A stretch of 64,000 nt of DNA from Adiantum capillus-veneris (lineage: Eukaryota; Streptophyta; Polypodiopsida; Polypodiales; Pteridaceae): contig CM043958.1 in assembly GCA_014529385.2 (NCBI GenBank), forward strand, positions 158,131,293 to 158,195,292, given 5' to 3'. Each line of letters opens with the position of its first letter. The first letter of the stretch is position 1. The position numbers and the translations under genes were made by a program. The notes under the pieces are model-generated. The model saw nothing but the letters and a program-made list of their open reading frames with translations. It was not told the DNA's origin and did not search any database. Positions 41,700 through 52,166 of this stretch are shown here, one piece after another.

Positions 41700-43670
41700 A
41701 TGGATTCCAGCAAAGGACAGTCGACTTCCTCTGCATCCGAAGATACGGGAAGAGATCACGAAGAAGATTCACGCGAGGAGTACGGCCCGTCTCGGCCTAC
41801 TCAGGTGGAACTTGAAGAGATGGAGCATCGACGATGCAACCAAGACGATGCTAAATTTTGTGAAGGACCCAAAATTTGCAAAATTTATGACTCAGACCTC
41901 CTTCGACGAGGTGCACTCATAGTGGCGGCAAACCACAGAACCACCCCTCAAACCGGCACTCAAGAAACCTCCTACTCCAAGGATGTTTATAGAGCAAGAA
42001 TTAGAAGAGGTGGTTGATACACGGATTTCTCAGCTTTTTGACGTGCAGAACAAAGCCGAAAAGCACGACAAAAGCAGAAGAAAGTCATTGACTTCACGGG
42101 TTATTTGGGTCGTCAGTATACATTTGCCTCGGCAAGAAAGCAAAAGAAGCATATGCGATTTGAAGGAGTACCTAGTTCTTCTTCTTCTTCTGACAGTTCT
42201 GCTAGCTCCTCTGACTCGAGCGAAGAAGACACAAAAGGAAAAAAGCGAAGCAAAAAGCAAAGCTTCAGAAAGGGCAAGAAAAAGGCAAAGAAGTCTAAAT
42301 CTCGCCCAGTTGTTGACAGTTCTACAGAGGACTCGTCTTCGGATAGTTCGGACTCTGACGACAACAGCTTTTATGCAAAGAATAAGAATTTTTATAAAGC
42401 TAATCAGTATGACTTTCTAGAGGATAAAAGCAAGAAAGTCCGAGAGTTTAAGTAAGGTGGACAATCAATTAAATTTGACACGTTTTCTGGTTATAGAGAT
42501 GCTTCGAAGGCTTTGTCTTTCATACAACAGCTTGACATAGCTTTCTTTGGAGGGCGTTACTCAGAGCACTCCAAGATTCAAAGGACTACCTCTTACTTCA
42601 AGGGAAATACTCGAACTTGGTGGTCCACGCTTCTATTGAACAAGATTGCGCGAGTTAAATGACTGAAATTTAAAAGGCTTTTTATTTCTTCTTGGTTGAC
42701 TCAGGAGTACGAACGCAACATACTAACTGCTTGGAATCATCTTCGGATGACCAAGAAGGATACATTGGACGCATATTGCGAGAGATTTTGGAGCTCTTTT
42801 CTACCAGCCTCTTCATTTAAGAAGATCTCATTCAAAGAACAAATTGAGCTATTTACCTTGGGACTTCCTACAGAGATCCGAGATCACTGCTTAGAGCAAA
42901 AGTCAGATTCCATTCAGGAACTGACGAGTCATGCAAAATGGGGTTTTGCCATTCATTCATGCAGTTTGACCTACCCCACAGATGAAATCATGACGCAAAG
43001 GACCGAATGGACTTCGAATAATGAAAGTAGAAAGAGGAAGAGCAATCGAAAAACGAAAGAAAAGGATGCACGACCCAAGCTCACTCTTCAAAAGAGAGCT
43101 CTCTATATCAAGAGGAGAAGTGCTTTGGATGCGGGGAAAGTGGGCATATCTCCGCGAAGTGCCATAAAAAGGCATCAAAAGAACAGAACGACAAGGATGA
43201 AGAGTCAAGACAGGCCTGAGGGTTCGAAAGCAACTGAGGAACGTGGACGAAAAGGCAAGATAAAAGCAGGACTAGTTCCAGATTGCATGGGTACTGACCC
43301 AAGCACGATTGACGAGAGTATAGAACTTTGCCGAACTTGGGACAAAGTGAAAGACCAAGAAGCCCTGATCTTCTTTGATGGAGGAGCCAAGGCCAACTTC
43401 ATTTCACCTGAATTGGTGGTGCGGCTCGAGATCACACGTATTCAGATGGGACCACTAGCAGAGGCAGTTCTAGCGCCACCCGACAGGGACGTAGCCATTA
43501 CACCTGCCATTGGCAAACTTCGGTTGCATTGTCAGGGGTATTTGGGGCAGAAGGACTTCTACATAATGAATGCCCTTGGAAGGTTGTGATGTCCTCTTGG
43601 GAATTCCCTGGTACCATAAGAACAACGTCGTGGTCGACTATCAGGCAAGAAAAGCGACTTTGACTACGGA
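41700..43670 (+). pseudogene. Element C gag and protease remnant
   Basis: A mosaic of three plus frames. 41700-42000 is the acidic N-terminus. 42105-42455 is a Ser/Asp/Lys-rich segment. 42460-42960 is the capsid-like core (FDTFSGYRDASKALSFIQQL, then TWWSTLL, then LDAYCERFW). A zinc knuckle CFGCGESGHISAKC sits near 43118-43165, in a different frame from the surrounding 297-aa ORF (42696-43589). The protease active site reads FFDGGAKANFIS, Gly replacing the usual Thr/Ser/Pro after Asp, and LLGIPW follows near 43590-43610. Stops and frame changes show it is dead. Confidence 0.8.
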
Positions 43671-44688
43671 TGTTAGGTGCAGCGGAATGAATGTTGTATT
43701 TTCTCAAGATTAGTTATCTTTATTGCTCAAGGTTCCTTTTAGTTCTTAGGGAAAGAAAGAGCTATCCGTCTTGTAGAGTGCTGTGGTCACGAACAAAGTG
43801 AGTGGATATTGTGCGTGCAATGAATGAGACTGAGAGAAGGAGAGAGAAGAGATACGACACCGAGAGGTTGTAAAACCCTCCTCCGAAGGCCCCACTCTCG
43901 TCGGCGAGAGTGGTCTAACTTGATTGCACAAAGGTGTACAATGCGGATGCAATGGACTGATGCAATGGGACTATGCCGATGACGACGACGAAGGTGATGA
44001 CGACGACTCGATGGCTGAAATCTGTAGGCTTCTAATCGTTGAATTCGGGGACTGTTTCGGTTGCTGAAAATGACTGTTTTGGCTGCGTTTTCTTGGGCTA
44101 AACTTGGGGGATCATCTGCAATTGAATGGGGGAAATCTGCTAATGTTCTGCTGCTGAAAACCTGCGTTTTCCAATGGCTGAAAACTGTGGATCTGCTGGC
44201 GTTTTTGATGGGCTGAAAAATGCTGAGAAATGTTGAAGTGTGCTGGCGTTTTTGGATGAAAACGCTGGCTGAAGGGCTGGCGTTTTTTCACTGAAAACGT
44301 TGGGCTGAGGGGTGCTTGGGCGATCATGCAAGGGCAAGAAAGCGGGGGAAGCTGCTGTGGTAGGAATCGCCAAGGGAGGGATGAAGATGGCAAGGATCTA
44401 CTGCTGGGAGGGGGTTCTGCTGAGAAGTTGCTTGTTGAGCGGGAAGCTCCTACTGCCTCTTCTGCCAGAAAGTGTGAACTTTGGTTTTCTTATATATTAA
44501 CTTAGCAAAATTGCCCTACCTACTTTTGTAGGAAAGTCACTCAAAAATAATAGGTGAAAATCCCAATAAATAGGAAAATAGGCGAACTGCACTGGAAAAT
44601 TCCCCTAACTGATGCTAATGGATTCTGATGGGAATTCCGATGATCATGTTGTGTGCAACCGGAGGATATGCATCTATTGCTAAGTGAC
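43671..44688 (-). repeat. Element D left LTR, first part
   Basis: It matches the right LTR, except that the left copy has ~23 extra bases after CTCAAG (about 43701-43723, ending in another CTCAAG). It contains short repeats of GCTGGCGTTTTT. Confidence 0.88.
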
Positions 44689-45408
44689 TGTTGCTAATTG
44701 GACTATTTCTTACTTTTAATGATTAATTTCTTTTTATGAAATTAGTATATTTTAATGTGTACACTAAGAACTGTTAAAAGATTGTAGCTACAAGAAATGC
44801 CATCAGGAACGGACAACTCTGATGTGTCATTTGATGGGTGACGGTAAACATCACGAAGGAGTTTCCGTAAGTTCAGTGGAAAGGGTCGGGTTACGGGTGC
44901 CCTTGATGCGTCACATGATGGGTGACGGGTGCATCAGAAAGGGGGCCTTTCGTAGGCTAAGGAGGAAATCCGAACTGAGTAAGAAAGTACGCGTAAGAAC
45001 GCAAGCACAAGAATAAAGATGGGTTCAATGACGCTTTTTACGAAAGGCAAGAACGGTCGCGGGAGGACAGATGTTTTCCCGCGAGGAGTCTGTGTCTGCA
45101 TTGCATCTGTGTCGTGTCCTGCACTCGGGGACACTTGGAATGTGTCCGTGTAGCATTGTTTTCACTAACTGAGTGAGTTTTTAAAGTTTGAACAGGTTCA
45201 CACTTTATTTTATAAAGTGACCGGCCCCTTTATTAATAAAATAAAGCAAGCAGGGCTCTTATAAAAAAAGCCAGCGCTAATATCTATGCAGGGGGCTGAA
45301 TTGCGATCTCTATCTCTCCTCTTTCCCAAAAACGCGATTTTCTCTCTCCTCTCTCTAGGAGCGCCAAGTTCTGCTTTTGGACCCCTATTCCTGTCGAGTG
45401 TCGGACCC

Positions 45409-45416
45409 TATAAAAG
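45409..45416 (+). promoter_or_regulatory. TATA box of the element E LTR promoter
   Basis: TATAAAAG in the 5' LTR, repeated in the 3' LTR at 51463-51470. Transcription would start some 30 bp downstream and run into gag-pol. Confidence 0.65.
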
Positions 45417-45639
45417 GGTAGCCAACGTTTCAGTTTGGAGAGCCGGAAGCAACAAAAAAGCACCAACGCTAGGGTTTTGGAGCAGAGTCTGGCGACGAAA
45501 ACTGCAAGTATTCGCGTGACGACTGAGTACGGAGGTCGATTCTCCGAGCAAGAAGCGATAGGTATAAGGTGTTGATACGCTTTGAGAATTGTTGCTTTGT
45601 GTGGTTTGTTTTGCAAGAATCTCCCGTCTTACGGGAAGG

Positions 45640-45804
45640 CCCTTTACGGGAAGTACGGCTTCACGCCTAAGTCCCTTACGGGAAAGTACGCCTTCACGCC
45701 TAAGTCCCTTACGGGAAAGCACGGCTTCGCGCCTAAGTCCCTTACAGGAAGGAGCGGCCTTGTGTCTAAGCCCTTTACGGGAAAGCACGACCTTCGGGTC
45801 TAAG
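45640..45804. repeat. 33-bp minisatellite in the 5' LTR of E, five units
   Basis: Units follow the pattern CCCTTACGGGAAAGxACGxC then TTCxCGCCTAAGT. The same minisatellite in the 3' LTR (51694-51825) has four units. It is open in several frames, which explains Lys/Gly/Leu-rich false ORFs on both strands. Confidence 0.92.
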
Positions 45805-45972
45805 ATTACAGAACGGAGGGGTTTCCTCGGGTTCTCGTGCATGTATAAGAATTCTCCCTGAATAAAAGAATACTCTTTACGGGGGGGGACCAGCCCATCT
45901 TCTGGTCCCCAATACTGTGTCGATCTTCTCCCTTCTCTCATGTTTGCAAAGTACGCTCCCGTTTTGTGACAG

Positions 45973-45984
45973 TGGTATCAGAGC
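45973..45984 (+). other. Primer-binding site of element E (tRNA-iMet)
   Basis: TGGTATCAGAGC one base after the LTR end, the standard iMet site. Confidence 0.95.
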
Positions 45985-46041
45985 TCAGACTCCTCTCTTT
46001 CTCTGCAAAGAAGGACGATTCCGGGAAGAACGGGAAGAACC

Positions 46042-49000
46042 ATGTCGAGCCAAGGGAGAAGCGTTGAAGAGGAGCTTCAACAAGTGCAAGCTCAGCTTGC
46101 GGAGTTGCAACAAATCTTACTGTTGCCAGACGTCCAAAAGCTTTTGGGCGGAATGAAGAAAACGAATGGAACTGATGCAGCCAAGCATCCAGACAACATT
46201 GTTGGCGTGAGACCACAGGAGGCAAGAGAAGAAGAACGTGCCGAGATGCACAAAGGATCTTCGGATCGGAATGAATGGCCTACTTCAAGGAAAGGCCAGG
46301 AAAAAGCGCTCTCTTTGCTAGACGAGAGCAAGGACATCTCTATCTCATCTCCATCTTACTCTCCTGATTATACTTCTACTTCTCGATCATCTCGTCAGAA
46401 GGAGGAAGCCGCTACTGCCACTACCCTACATCAACCTAAAGATAAGCCTCGATTCAAGAAGCAAGGTCGCAAGTCTCAACATCGCACGAGAGTCTTCAAA
46501 TCAGGCGACAAGGACATCAAGTTCGAAACCTCCAACGGACGGAGAGACATCTCCAAAGCACTGTCCTTCATCAGACAGTTTGAAGTCGCCTTTACCAATG
46601 GGCACTTCATAGAGAAATCCAAATTACGCCATGTGGGGATGCACCTCAAGGAAACGGCAAGTAATGGGTGGTTAGCCAAGATTCTGGAAGGTTCTCAGGC
46701 CAGAACTTCGGAGAGCTTCAAATCTGAATTTTATGAACAATTTCTTCCACCTGACTTCGAGCAGGACATACGGAAGGAATGGGATTGGCTTGCCCATAAG
46801 GAACATGAAAGAGTAACGACTTATGTGGACAAGTATTGGTCGGTTCTTCTGAAGGTCACTCCTTTCATGAAGACTGCCGACAAGGAAAAGAAAAGAAAAT
46901 TCGAAGCGAGTCTCCAACCGCAGCTTCGAAAGAGTATGAAGGTGTATCCGCATGATACTCTTCAAAGGATGATGGAGTCAACAATCATCGCTGAGGATTT
47001 GCACTCAACTGGGACGCCCAGAAAGATGGAGCATAGCACTTACCGTGCAAGGCAAAGAGGGGTCTACGATGACCATGGGGACCAAGGAAGAAAACGTCCT
47101 CCATCTAGAGACGATGATCATTCTAAGAAGCCAGAGGGCACTGGCAAGCGAACTAAGTATCTTTCTCCTACTCAACTTCAAACTTTCAACGAGGAAGGAA
47201 GATGCTTCTACTGTGGCGAGAAAGGACATATGAAACCGGATTGCCCTCTAAAGCAGCAATGGCAAGAGCAAGCCTCTACGAGGCAAGAGAAAGCAAGGAA
47301 GGAACCCGCACCACCAAGTTCGAACTCAATCCTAGATGTTCAAGGAAACACAGAATCTGAGAAAGGGAAGCGTCAACTTCTGAAGGGCTGGGGGTCTTTG
47401 AACAACCAGCGAGTATTGATTCTTTATGATCCAGGATCCACGGATAACTTCATCTCCCTCGATACTGTGGAACGATTGTGCCTCACACCGGCTCAGCTTG
47501 GCACACCGGTTACATCCGAATTGGCATTCGAGGGGTTGACAACCAATGCAACTCCCGTGCAAGGACAGCTCAATCTTCGGATTGGCGAGTACAAGGACCG
47601 CGAATCATTTTTGATGGCACCCATCGAGGGATGTGATATCATCTTGGGCATGCCATGGCACTTCCACATGACACCTATTCCCGACTATGTGAAAAAGACC
47701 CTCACTTTTGATCATGGGGGTAAGAAAATAAAGATTCAAGCTGATGCAGGAGATTGGCAGTTCCCAATTGTAAGCCACATCTCCATTAAGAAAGAAATGA
47801 AGAAGTGTGTTTCTGCTTACTTGATTTTTGCAAAGGATAAAACTAGTAGGGACTCTTTCTCTAGTTTGGAAATTAAGCGTCTTCAATTTATTGAAAAGTA
47901 CAAGGATTGTTTCACAGAAACACTTCCTGATGAACTCCCTCCGGTACGCCCGGAAGATCACCGCATAGATTTCATACCGAGTAGCTCGCCTCCCAATCAA
48001 CCCCCTTATCGGGTAAGTCTTGCTCAACAAGAGGAAATTTTGAAGCAAGTCAACGAGCTTCTAGAGAAAGGGTTAGTACGGCCCAGTGCTTCACCCTACT
48101 GCTCTCCAGTTCTACTGGTGCAAAAGAAAGATGGCACGTTTCGGATGTGGATAGACTATATGTCTTTAAACAACATCACAATCAAGAATCGCTTTCCGAT
48201 CCCTCGGATTGATGATATACTTGATAAGTTGCAAGGTGCAAGTGTCTTTAGTCGCATAGACTTAAAGAGTGGGTATCATCAGATACGGATCGCCCCTGAG
48301 GATGTCCATAAGACGGCCTTCCGCACAACCTTTGGACTATATGAATTTTTGGTAATGCCTTTCTGCTTGACCGATGCTCCTGCGACGTTCAATCGCATGA
48401 TGGACCGCATTTTCAGCCCGTATCGAGCTTTTACGGGAGTATTCTTTGACGACATACTCCTCTTCTCTAAGTCAGAAGAGGAACATCGGAAGCACTTGGA
48501 CTTAGTGTTTCAAGAATTGCGAAAGCATGAGTTGCATGTGAATGCAAAGAAGAGCGAGTTCTTTCTCTCTGAGATACACTATCTCGGCCATATAGTCTCT
48601 CACAATCAAGTGAGTATGGATCCTGCCAAGATCCGAGTGGTTGAAGATTGGCCTATTCCTACTACGGTACATGATGTACCTAGCTTTTTGGGATTATGTT
48701 CATATTATCGAAGGTTTGTCCGAGGATCTGCTCATGTAGCAGGACCACTTCATGATTTGACAAAGAAGAAGATTCCTTTCAAATGGGGATCGAGACAACA
48801 AGGAGCCTTTGATCGGCTCAAGTACTTACTAAGCCATGGACCTATTTTGATAGTGCCTGACTTAAGGAAACCATTTGAGGTTCACTGCGATGCTTCAGGC
48901 GATTGCATCGGAGCAGTGTTAAACCAAGAAGGCCATGCAGTGGCATATGAAAGCAGACGGCTTAAGGATGCAGAGTTGCATGCATCAATCTACGAAAAGG

Positions 49001-50178
49001 AACTCTCGGCTATGATTCACGCCTTATCCAACTGGAAGCACTATCTTCTAGGAGTAGATTTTGTGATCAAGACTGATCACCAGAGTTTGCGGTATTTTCT
49101 TACGCAAAGGAAACTATCTGAAAAGCAGATGAGATGGGCAAACTTTTTGTCTATGTTTCACTTCCAGATCCTTCACACGGCTGGGAGTAAGAATGTAGTC
49201 GCAGACGCATCGTCTAGGCGGCCAAGGGTGAACGCTATCACTTCGGTGTATCACCAAGAATTAGAAGCACTACCGGATTTGTATCCGAATGATACAGACT
49301 TCTCCACCATTTGGGGAAAGCTACATCGTGGAGAGAATGAATTTCCCTATTCCATCCGGGACGGTTATCTCTACCACCATCAGGCCATATGTGTGGCGGA
49401 ACCATTAAGAAAGAAGATCATGGATGAAGCACACGCTTTGCCTTATGCGGGTCATCGGGGCATTCTCCCTACAAGCTTAGCAATGGAAAGATATTTCTTT
49501 TGGCCTAGCCTTAAAGCAGACATTGATAAGTATGTCAGGGAATGCTTGGTTTGCCAAAAAGTGAAGTATGATCGACATAAGACGCCTGGGTTGCTACAAC
49601 CTTTACCTGTGCCTAATGAACCTTGGGAAAGTATTGCCATGGACTTCATCATGGACCTCCCTAGAACTCAGACTGGAAATGACGCGATCTGGACCATTGT
49701 GGACAGGTTTAGCAAGCAAGCACACTTCATACCTGTCAAGAAAACGATCAAAGCAGATCATATGGCTAGGGTCTTCCTGGCACAGATCTTTAAGCATCAT
49801 GGAATGCCTAAGTCTATTGTGAGTGATCGAGATCCTCGCATGACAGGAAATTTTTGGCGTGCCTTGATGGATAATCTTGGTACAAAGCTGAATTTTTCAT
49901 CTGGCTACCATCCTCAAACGGACGGGCAAAGTGAGATAGCCAATTCCACAGTATTGGATATGTTAAAAGCTTATGTGTCAGACTGGCAATCTGACTGGGA
50001 GAAATATTTGCCTCTTGTCGAGTATGCGTATAACAATACCATACACTCATCGACGGGGAAAACACCTTTTGAGATACTTTATGGTAAGCCTTTGCTTCCA
50101 CCTATCCTTTTAACTAAGGATAAGATTTTCGCAACTGACGAATTTGTCGGGATTTGGACACAGCCTACGGGCAAGTGA
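46042..50178 (+). CDS. Gag-Pol polyprotein of element E
   Basis: 1378 aa. Gag occupies about residues 1-385 with zinc knuckle CFYCGEKGHMKPDC at 388-401. The protease has LYDPGSTDNFIS with the catalytic Asp near 463 and IILGMPW near 535. RT spans about 650-850 and contains VFFDDILLFS at 800-809, the catalytic DD at 803-804. RNase H follows (EVHCDASGDCIGAVL) and ends near ADASSRR. Integrase has the H-H-C-C zinc finger (GHRG.. to CLVCQ) and a D1201-D1262-E1298 triad with the canonical 35 residues between the last two. Odd points: Trp703 and Met706 in the usual RMCxDYR block, and Cys775 where MPFGLT is expected. The stop at 50178 is a frameshift product; the integrase end continues in another frame. 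Confidence 0.95.
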   Translation: MSSQGRSVEEELQQVQAQLAELQQILLLPDVQKLLGGMKKTNGTDAAKHPDNIVGVRPQEAREEERAEMHKGSSDRNEWPTSRKGQEKALSLLDESKDISISSPSYSPDYTSTSRSSRQKEEAATATTLHQPKDKPRFKKQGRKSQHRTRVFKSGDKDIKFETSNGRRDISKALSFIRQFEVAFTNGHFIEKSKLRHVGMHLKETASNGWLAKILEGSQARTSESFKSEFYEQFLPPDFEQDIRKEWDWLAHKEHERVTTYVDKYWSVLLKVTPFMKTADKEKKRKFEASLQPQLRKSMKVYPHDTLQRMMESTIIAEDLHSTGTPRKMEHSTYRARQRGVYDDHGDQGRKRPPSRDDDHSKKPEGTGKRTKYLSPTQLQTFNEEGRCFYCGEKGHMKPDCPLKQQWQEQASTRQEKARKEPAPPSSNSILDVQGNTESEKGKRQLLKGWGSLNNQRVLILYDPGSTDNFISLDTVERLCLTPAQLGTPVTSELAFEGLTTNATPVQGQLNLRIGEYKDRESFLMAPIEGCDIILGMPWHFHMTPIPDYVKKTLTFDHGGKKIKIQADAGDWQFPIVSHISIKKEMKKCVSAYLIFAKDKTSRDSFSSLEIKRLQFIEKYKDCFTETLPDELPPVRPEDHRIDFIPSSSPPNQPPYRVSLAQQEEILKQVNELLEKGLVRPSASPYCSPVLLVQKKDGTFRMWIDYMSLNNITIKNRFPIPRIDDILDKLQGASVFSRIDLKSGYHQIRIAPEDVHKTAFRTTFGLYEFLVMPFCLTDAPATFNRMMDRIFSPYRAFTGVFFDDILLFSKSEEEHRKHLDLVFQELRKHELHVNAKKSEFFLSEIHYLGHIVSHNQVSMDPAKIRVVEDWPIPTTVHDVPSFLGLCSYYRRFVRGSAHVAGPLHDLTKKKIPFKWGSRQQGAFDRLKYLLSHGPILIVPDLRKPFEVHCDASGDCIGAVLNQEGHAVAYESRRLKDAELHASIYEKELSAMIHALSNWKHYLLGVDFVIKTDHQSLRYFLTQRKLSEKQMRWANFLSMFHFQILHTAGSKNVVADASSRRPRVNAITSVYHQELEALPDLYPNDTDFSTIWGKLHRGENEFPYSIRDGYLYHHQAICVAEPLRKKIMDEAHALPYAGHRGILPTSLAMERYFFWPSLKADIDKYVRECLVCQKVKYDRHKTPGLLQPLPVPNEPWESIAMDFIMDLPRTQTGNDAIWTIVDRFSKQAHFIPVKKTIKADHMARVFLAQIFKHHGMPKSIVSDRDPRMTGNFWRALMDNLGTKLNFSSGYHPQTDGQSEIANSTVLDMLKAYVSDWQSDWEKYLPLVEYAYNNTIHSSTGKTPFEILYGKPLLPPILLTKDKIFATDEFVGIWTQPTGK

Positions 50179-50720
50179 GGAGAGCTATTCTACGCTCTCA
50201 AGAAAAGCATAAGAAAGATGCAGACAAGCACAAGAGGAATCTCGGCTTAACGGTCGGGTAGTTAGTCTTACTCAAGTTTGAGAAAGCAAGACTTAAGAAA
50301 CAAGCGTCTCATAAGGGGAAGGTGGTAAAACTTTCTACCCGTTATTATGGGCCGTTTAAGATCACTGAGCAAGTGAATGATGTTACATTCCGATTAGAGC
50401 TACCGCCTAATTGGAGGATCCACAATGCTTTCCATGTCAGTTTATTCCGGCCGTATGTGGGACCGCCTCCGAGTTAGCCAAGTGCTGAGGAACCTCCTGA
50501 GGTTGAGGAAACAGAAGAAATACTCTAACCGGAGCAGATTGTAAGTCATCAGGAGCGGCCCCTTAAGTCCGGAAAGATAACACGAAAGTATTTGGTTAAG
50601 TTCAAGAATTATTCAAACTTAGATGCTCAGTGGATGACTCAAGAGAAATGAGCAGCTTATACCGAGATATTGGAGGTATATGTCCAAGCACTACAATTGA
50701 GGTCAACTGTTTAGAAGCCA
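50140..50720 (+). pseudogene. Element E integrase C-terminus and chromodomain-like tail, out of frame
   Basis: One frame over from the gag-pol ORF, the sequence continues with RRAILRSQEKHKKDADKHKR, then [20 protein letters not shown], then [20 protein letters not shown], the GPY/F module of gypsy integrases. After stops comes ITRKYLVKFKNYSNLDAQWM, a chromodomain-like segment. A single-base shift near 50145-50165 plus several stops (in LTVG*, PPPS*, EIL*) disable it. Chromodomains of this class direct integration to heterochromatin. Confidence 0.85.
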
Positions 50721-50726
50721 AAGGGA

Positions 50727-52016
50727 TGTTGCTAATTGGACTATTTCTTACTTTTAATGATTAATTTCTTTTTATGAAATTAGGATATTTTAATGTGTAC
50801 ACTAAGAACTGTTAAAAGATTGTAGCTACAGGAAATGCCATCAGGAACGGACAACTCTGATGTGTCATTTGATGGGTGACGGTAAACATCGCGAAGGAGT
50901 TTTCGTAAGTTCGGTAAAAAGGGCCAGGTTATGGGTGCCCCTGATGCGTCACATGATGGGTGATGGGTGCATCAGAAAGGGGGCCTTCCGTATGCTAAGG
51001 AGGAAATCCGAACTGAGTAAGAAAGTACGCGTAAGAACGCAAGCACAAGAATAAAGATGGGTTCAATGACGCTTTTTACGAAAAGCAGGAACGGTCGCGG
51101 AAGGACAGATGTTTTCCCGCGAGGAGTCTGTGTCTGCATTGCATCTGTGTCGTGTCCTGCACCCGGGGACGCTTGGAATGTGTCCGTGTAGCATTGTTTT
51201 CACTAACTGAGTGAGTTTTTAAAGTTTGAACAGGTTCACTTTATTTTATAAAGTGACCGGTCACTTTTAAGTGACCGGTCCCTTTATTAATAAAATAAAG
51301 CAAGCAAGGCTCTTATAAAAAAAGCCAGCGCTAATAGCTATGCAGGGGGCTGAATTGCGATCTCTCTCTCTCCTCTTTCTAAAAAACGCGATTTTCTCTC
51401 TCCTCTCTCTAGGAGCGCCAAGTTCTGCTTTTGGACCCCTATTCCTGCCGGGTGTCGGACCCTATAAAAGGGTAGCCAGCGTTTTAGTTTGGAGAGCCGG
51501 AAGCAACAGAAAAGCACCAACGTTAGGGTTTTGGAGCAGAGTCTAGCGACGGAAACTGCAAGTATTCGCGTGACGACTGAGTACAGAGGTCGATTCTCCG
51601 AGCAAGAAGCGACAGGTATAAGGTGTTGATACGCTTTGAGAATTGTTGCTTTGTGTGGTTTGTTTTGCAAGAATCTCCCGTCTTACGGGAAGGCCCTTTA
51701 CGAGAAGTACGGCTTCACGTCTAAGTCCCTTACGAGAAAGTACGGCTTCACGCCTAAGTCCCTTACGGGAAGGAACGGCCTTGTGCCCAAGCCCTTTACG
51801 GGAAAGCACGACCTTCGGGTCTAAGATTACAGAATGGAGGGGTTTTCTCAGGTTCTCGTGCTTGTATAAGAATTCTCCCTGAATAAAAGAATACTCTTTA
51901 CAAGGGGGGGGACCAACCCATCTTCTGGCTGTCGATCTTCTCTCTTCTCTCATGTTTGCAAAGAACTATAATTTTCAGATTTTCTATGTGCTCGTGTACG
52001 CTCCCGTTTTGTGACA
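50727..52016 (+). repeat. Element E 3' LTR
   Basis: Matches 44689-45971. It has one unit fewer of the 33-bp repeat (51694-51825), an extra AAGTGACCGGTCACTT palindrome (51251-51266), and about 25 bp near 51960-51995 not present in the 5' copy. Confidence 0.93.
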
Positions 52017-52021
52017 GTGAC

Positions 52022-52155
52022 TGGGCATGCACGATCTACGAATAGACTCACAAAAGTGCCAGATCACTGCTAATCTAGACTTGATTGAACTGACTGAACC
52101 CTGCTGTGGTGTAGCTTGTCCACGGACACATAGAGTTGGGATGTGTCACGTGACA
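52022..52155 (-). repeat. Element D left LTR, second part
   Basis: Continuation of the left LTR after element E. It matches 56615-56748 and ends ..GTCACGTGACA at the purine tract. Positions 52017-52021 are the duplicated GTGAC. Confidence 0.88.
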
Positions 52156-52166
52156 TCCCCTCCTTT

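Larger units (their letters stand above)
44689..45971 (+). repeat. Element E 5' LTR
   Basis: TG..CA ends. A TATA box (TATAAAAG at 45409-45416) and an AATAAA signal (45861-45866) are placed as expected for U3 and R. It holds five units of a 33-bp repeat (45640-45804). Confidence 0.93.
44689..52016 (+). mobile_element. Element E: chromovirus-like Ty3/gypsy retrotransposon
   Basis: A 7.3 kb plus-strand element with LTRs 44689-45971 and 50727-52016, PBS at 45973-45984 and a purine-rich tract (AGCCAAAGGGA) before the right LTR. Its flanks are GTGAC on both sides (44684-44688 and 52017-52021). It inserted into the left LTR of element D. It encodes a 1378-aa gag-pol, and in a shifted frame the integrase end and a chromodomain-like segment. 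LTR divergence is a few percent by eye, so it is moderately young, but the 3' coding part has already decayed. Confidence 0.95.

Noticed and set aside
45408-45941. Long minus-strand frame in the 5' LTR of E with repeated RKGLRREAV units
   Set aside because: It is the antisense of the 33-bp minisatellite inside an LTR. A 33-bp period keeps all frames open, so openness is not evidence of coding.
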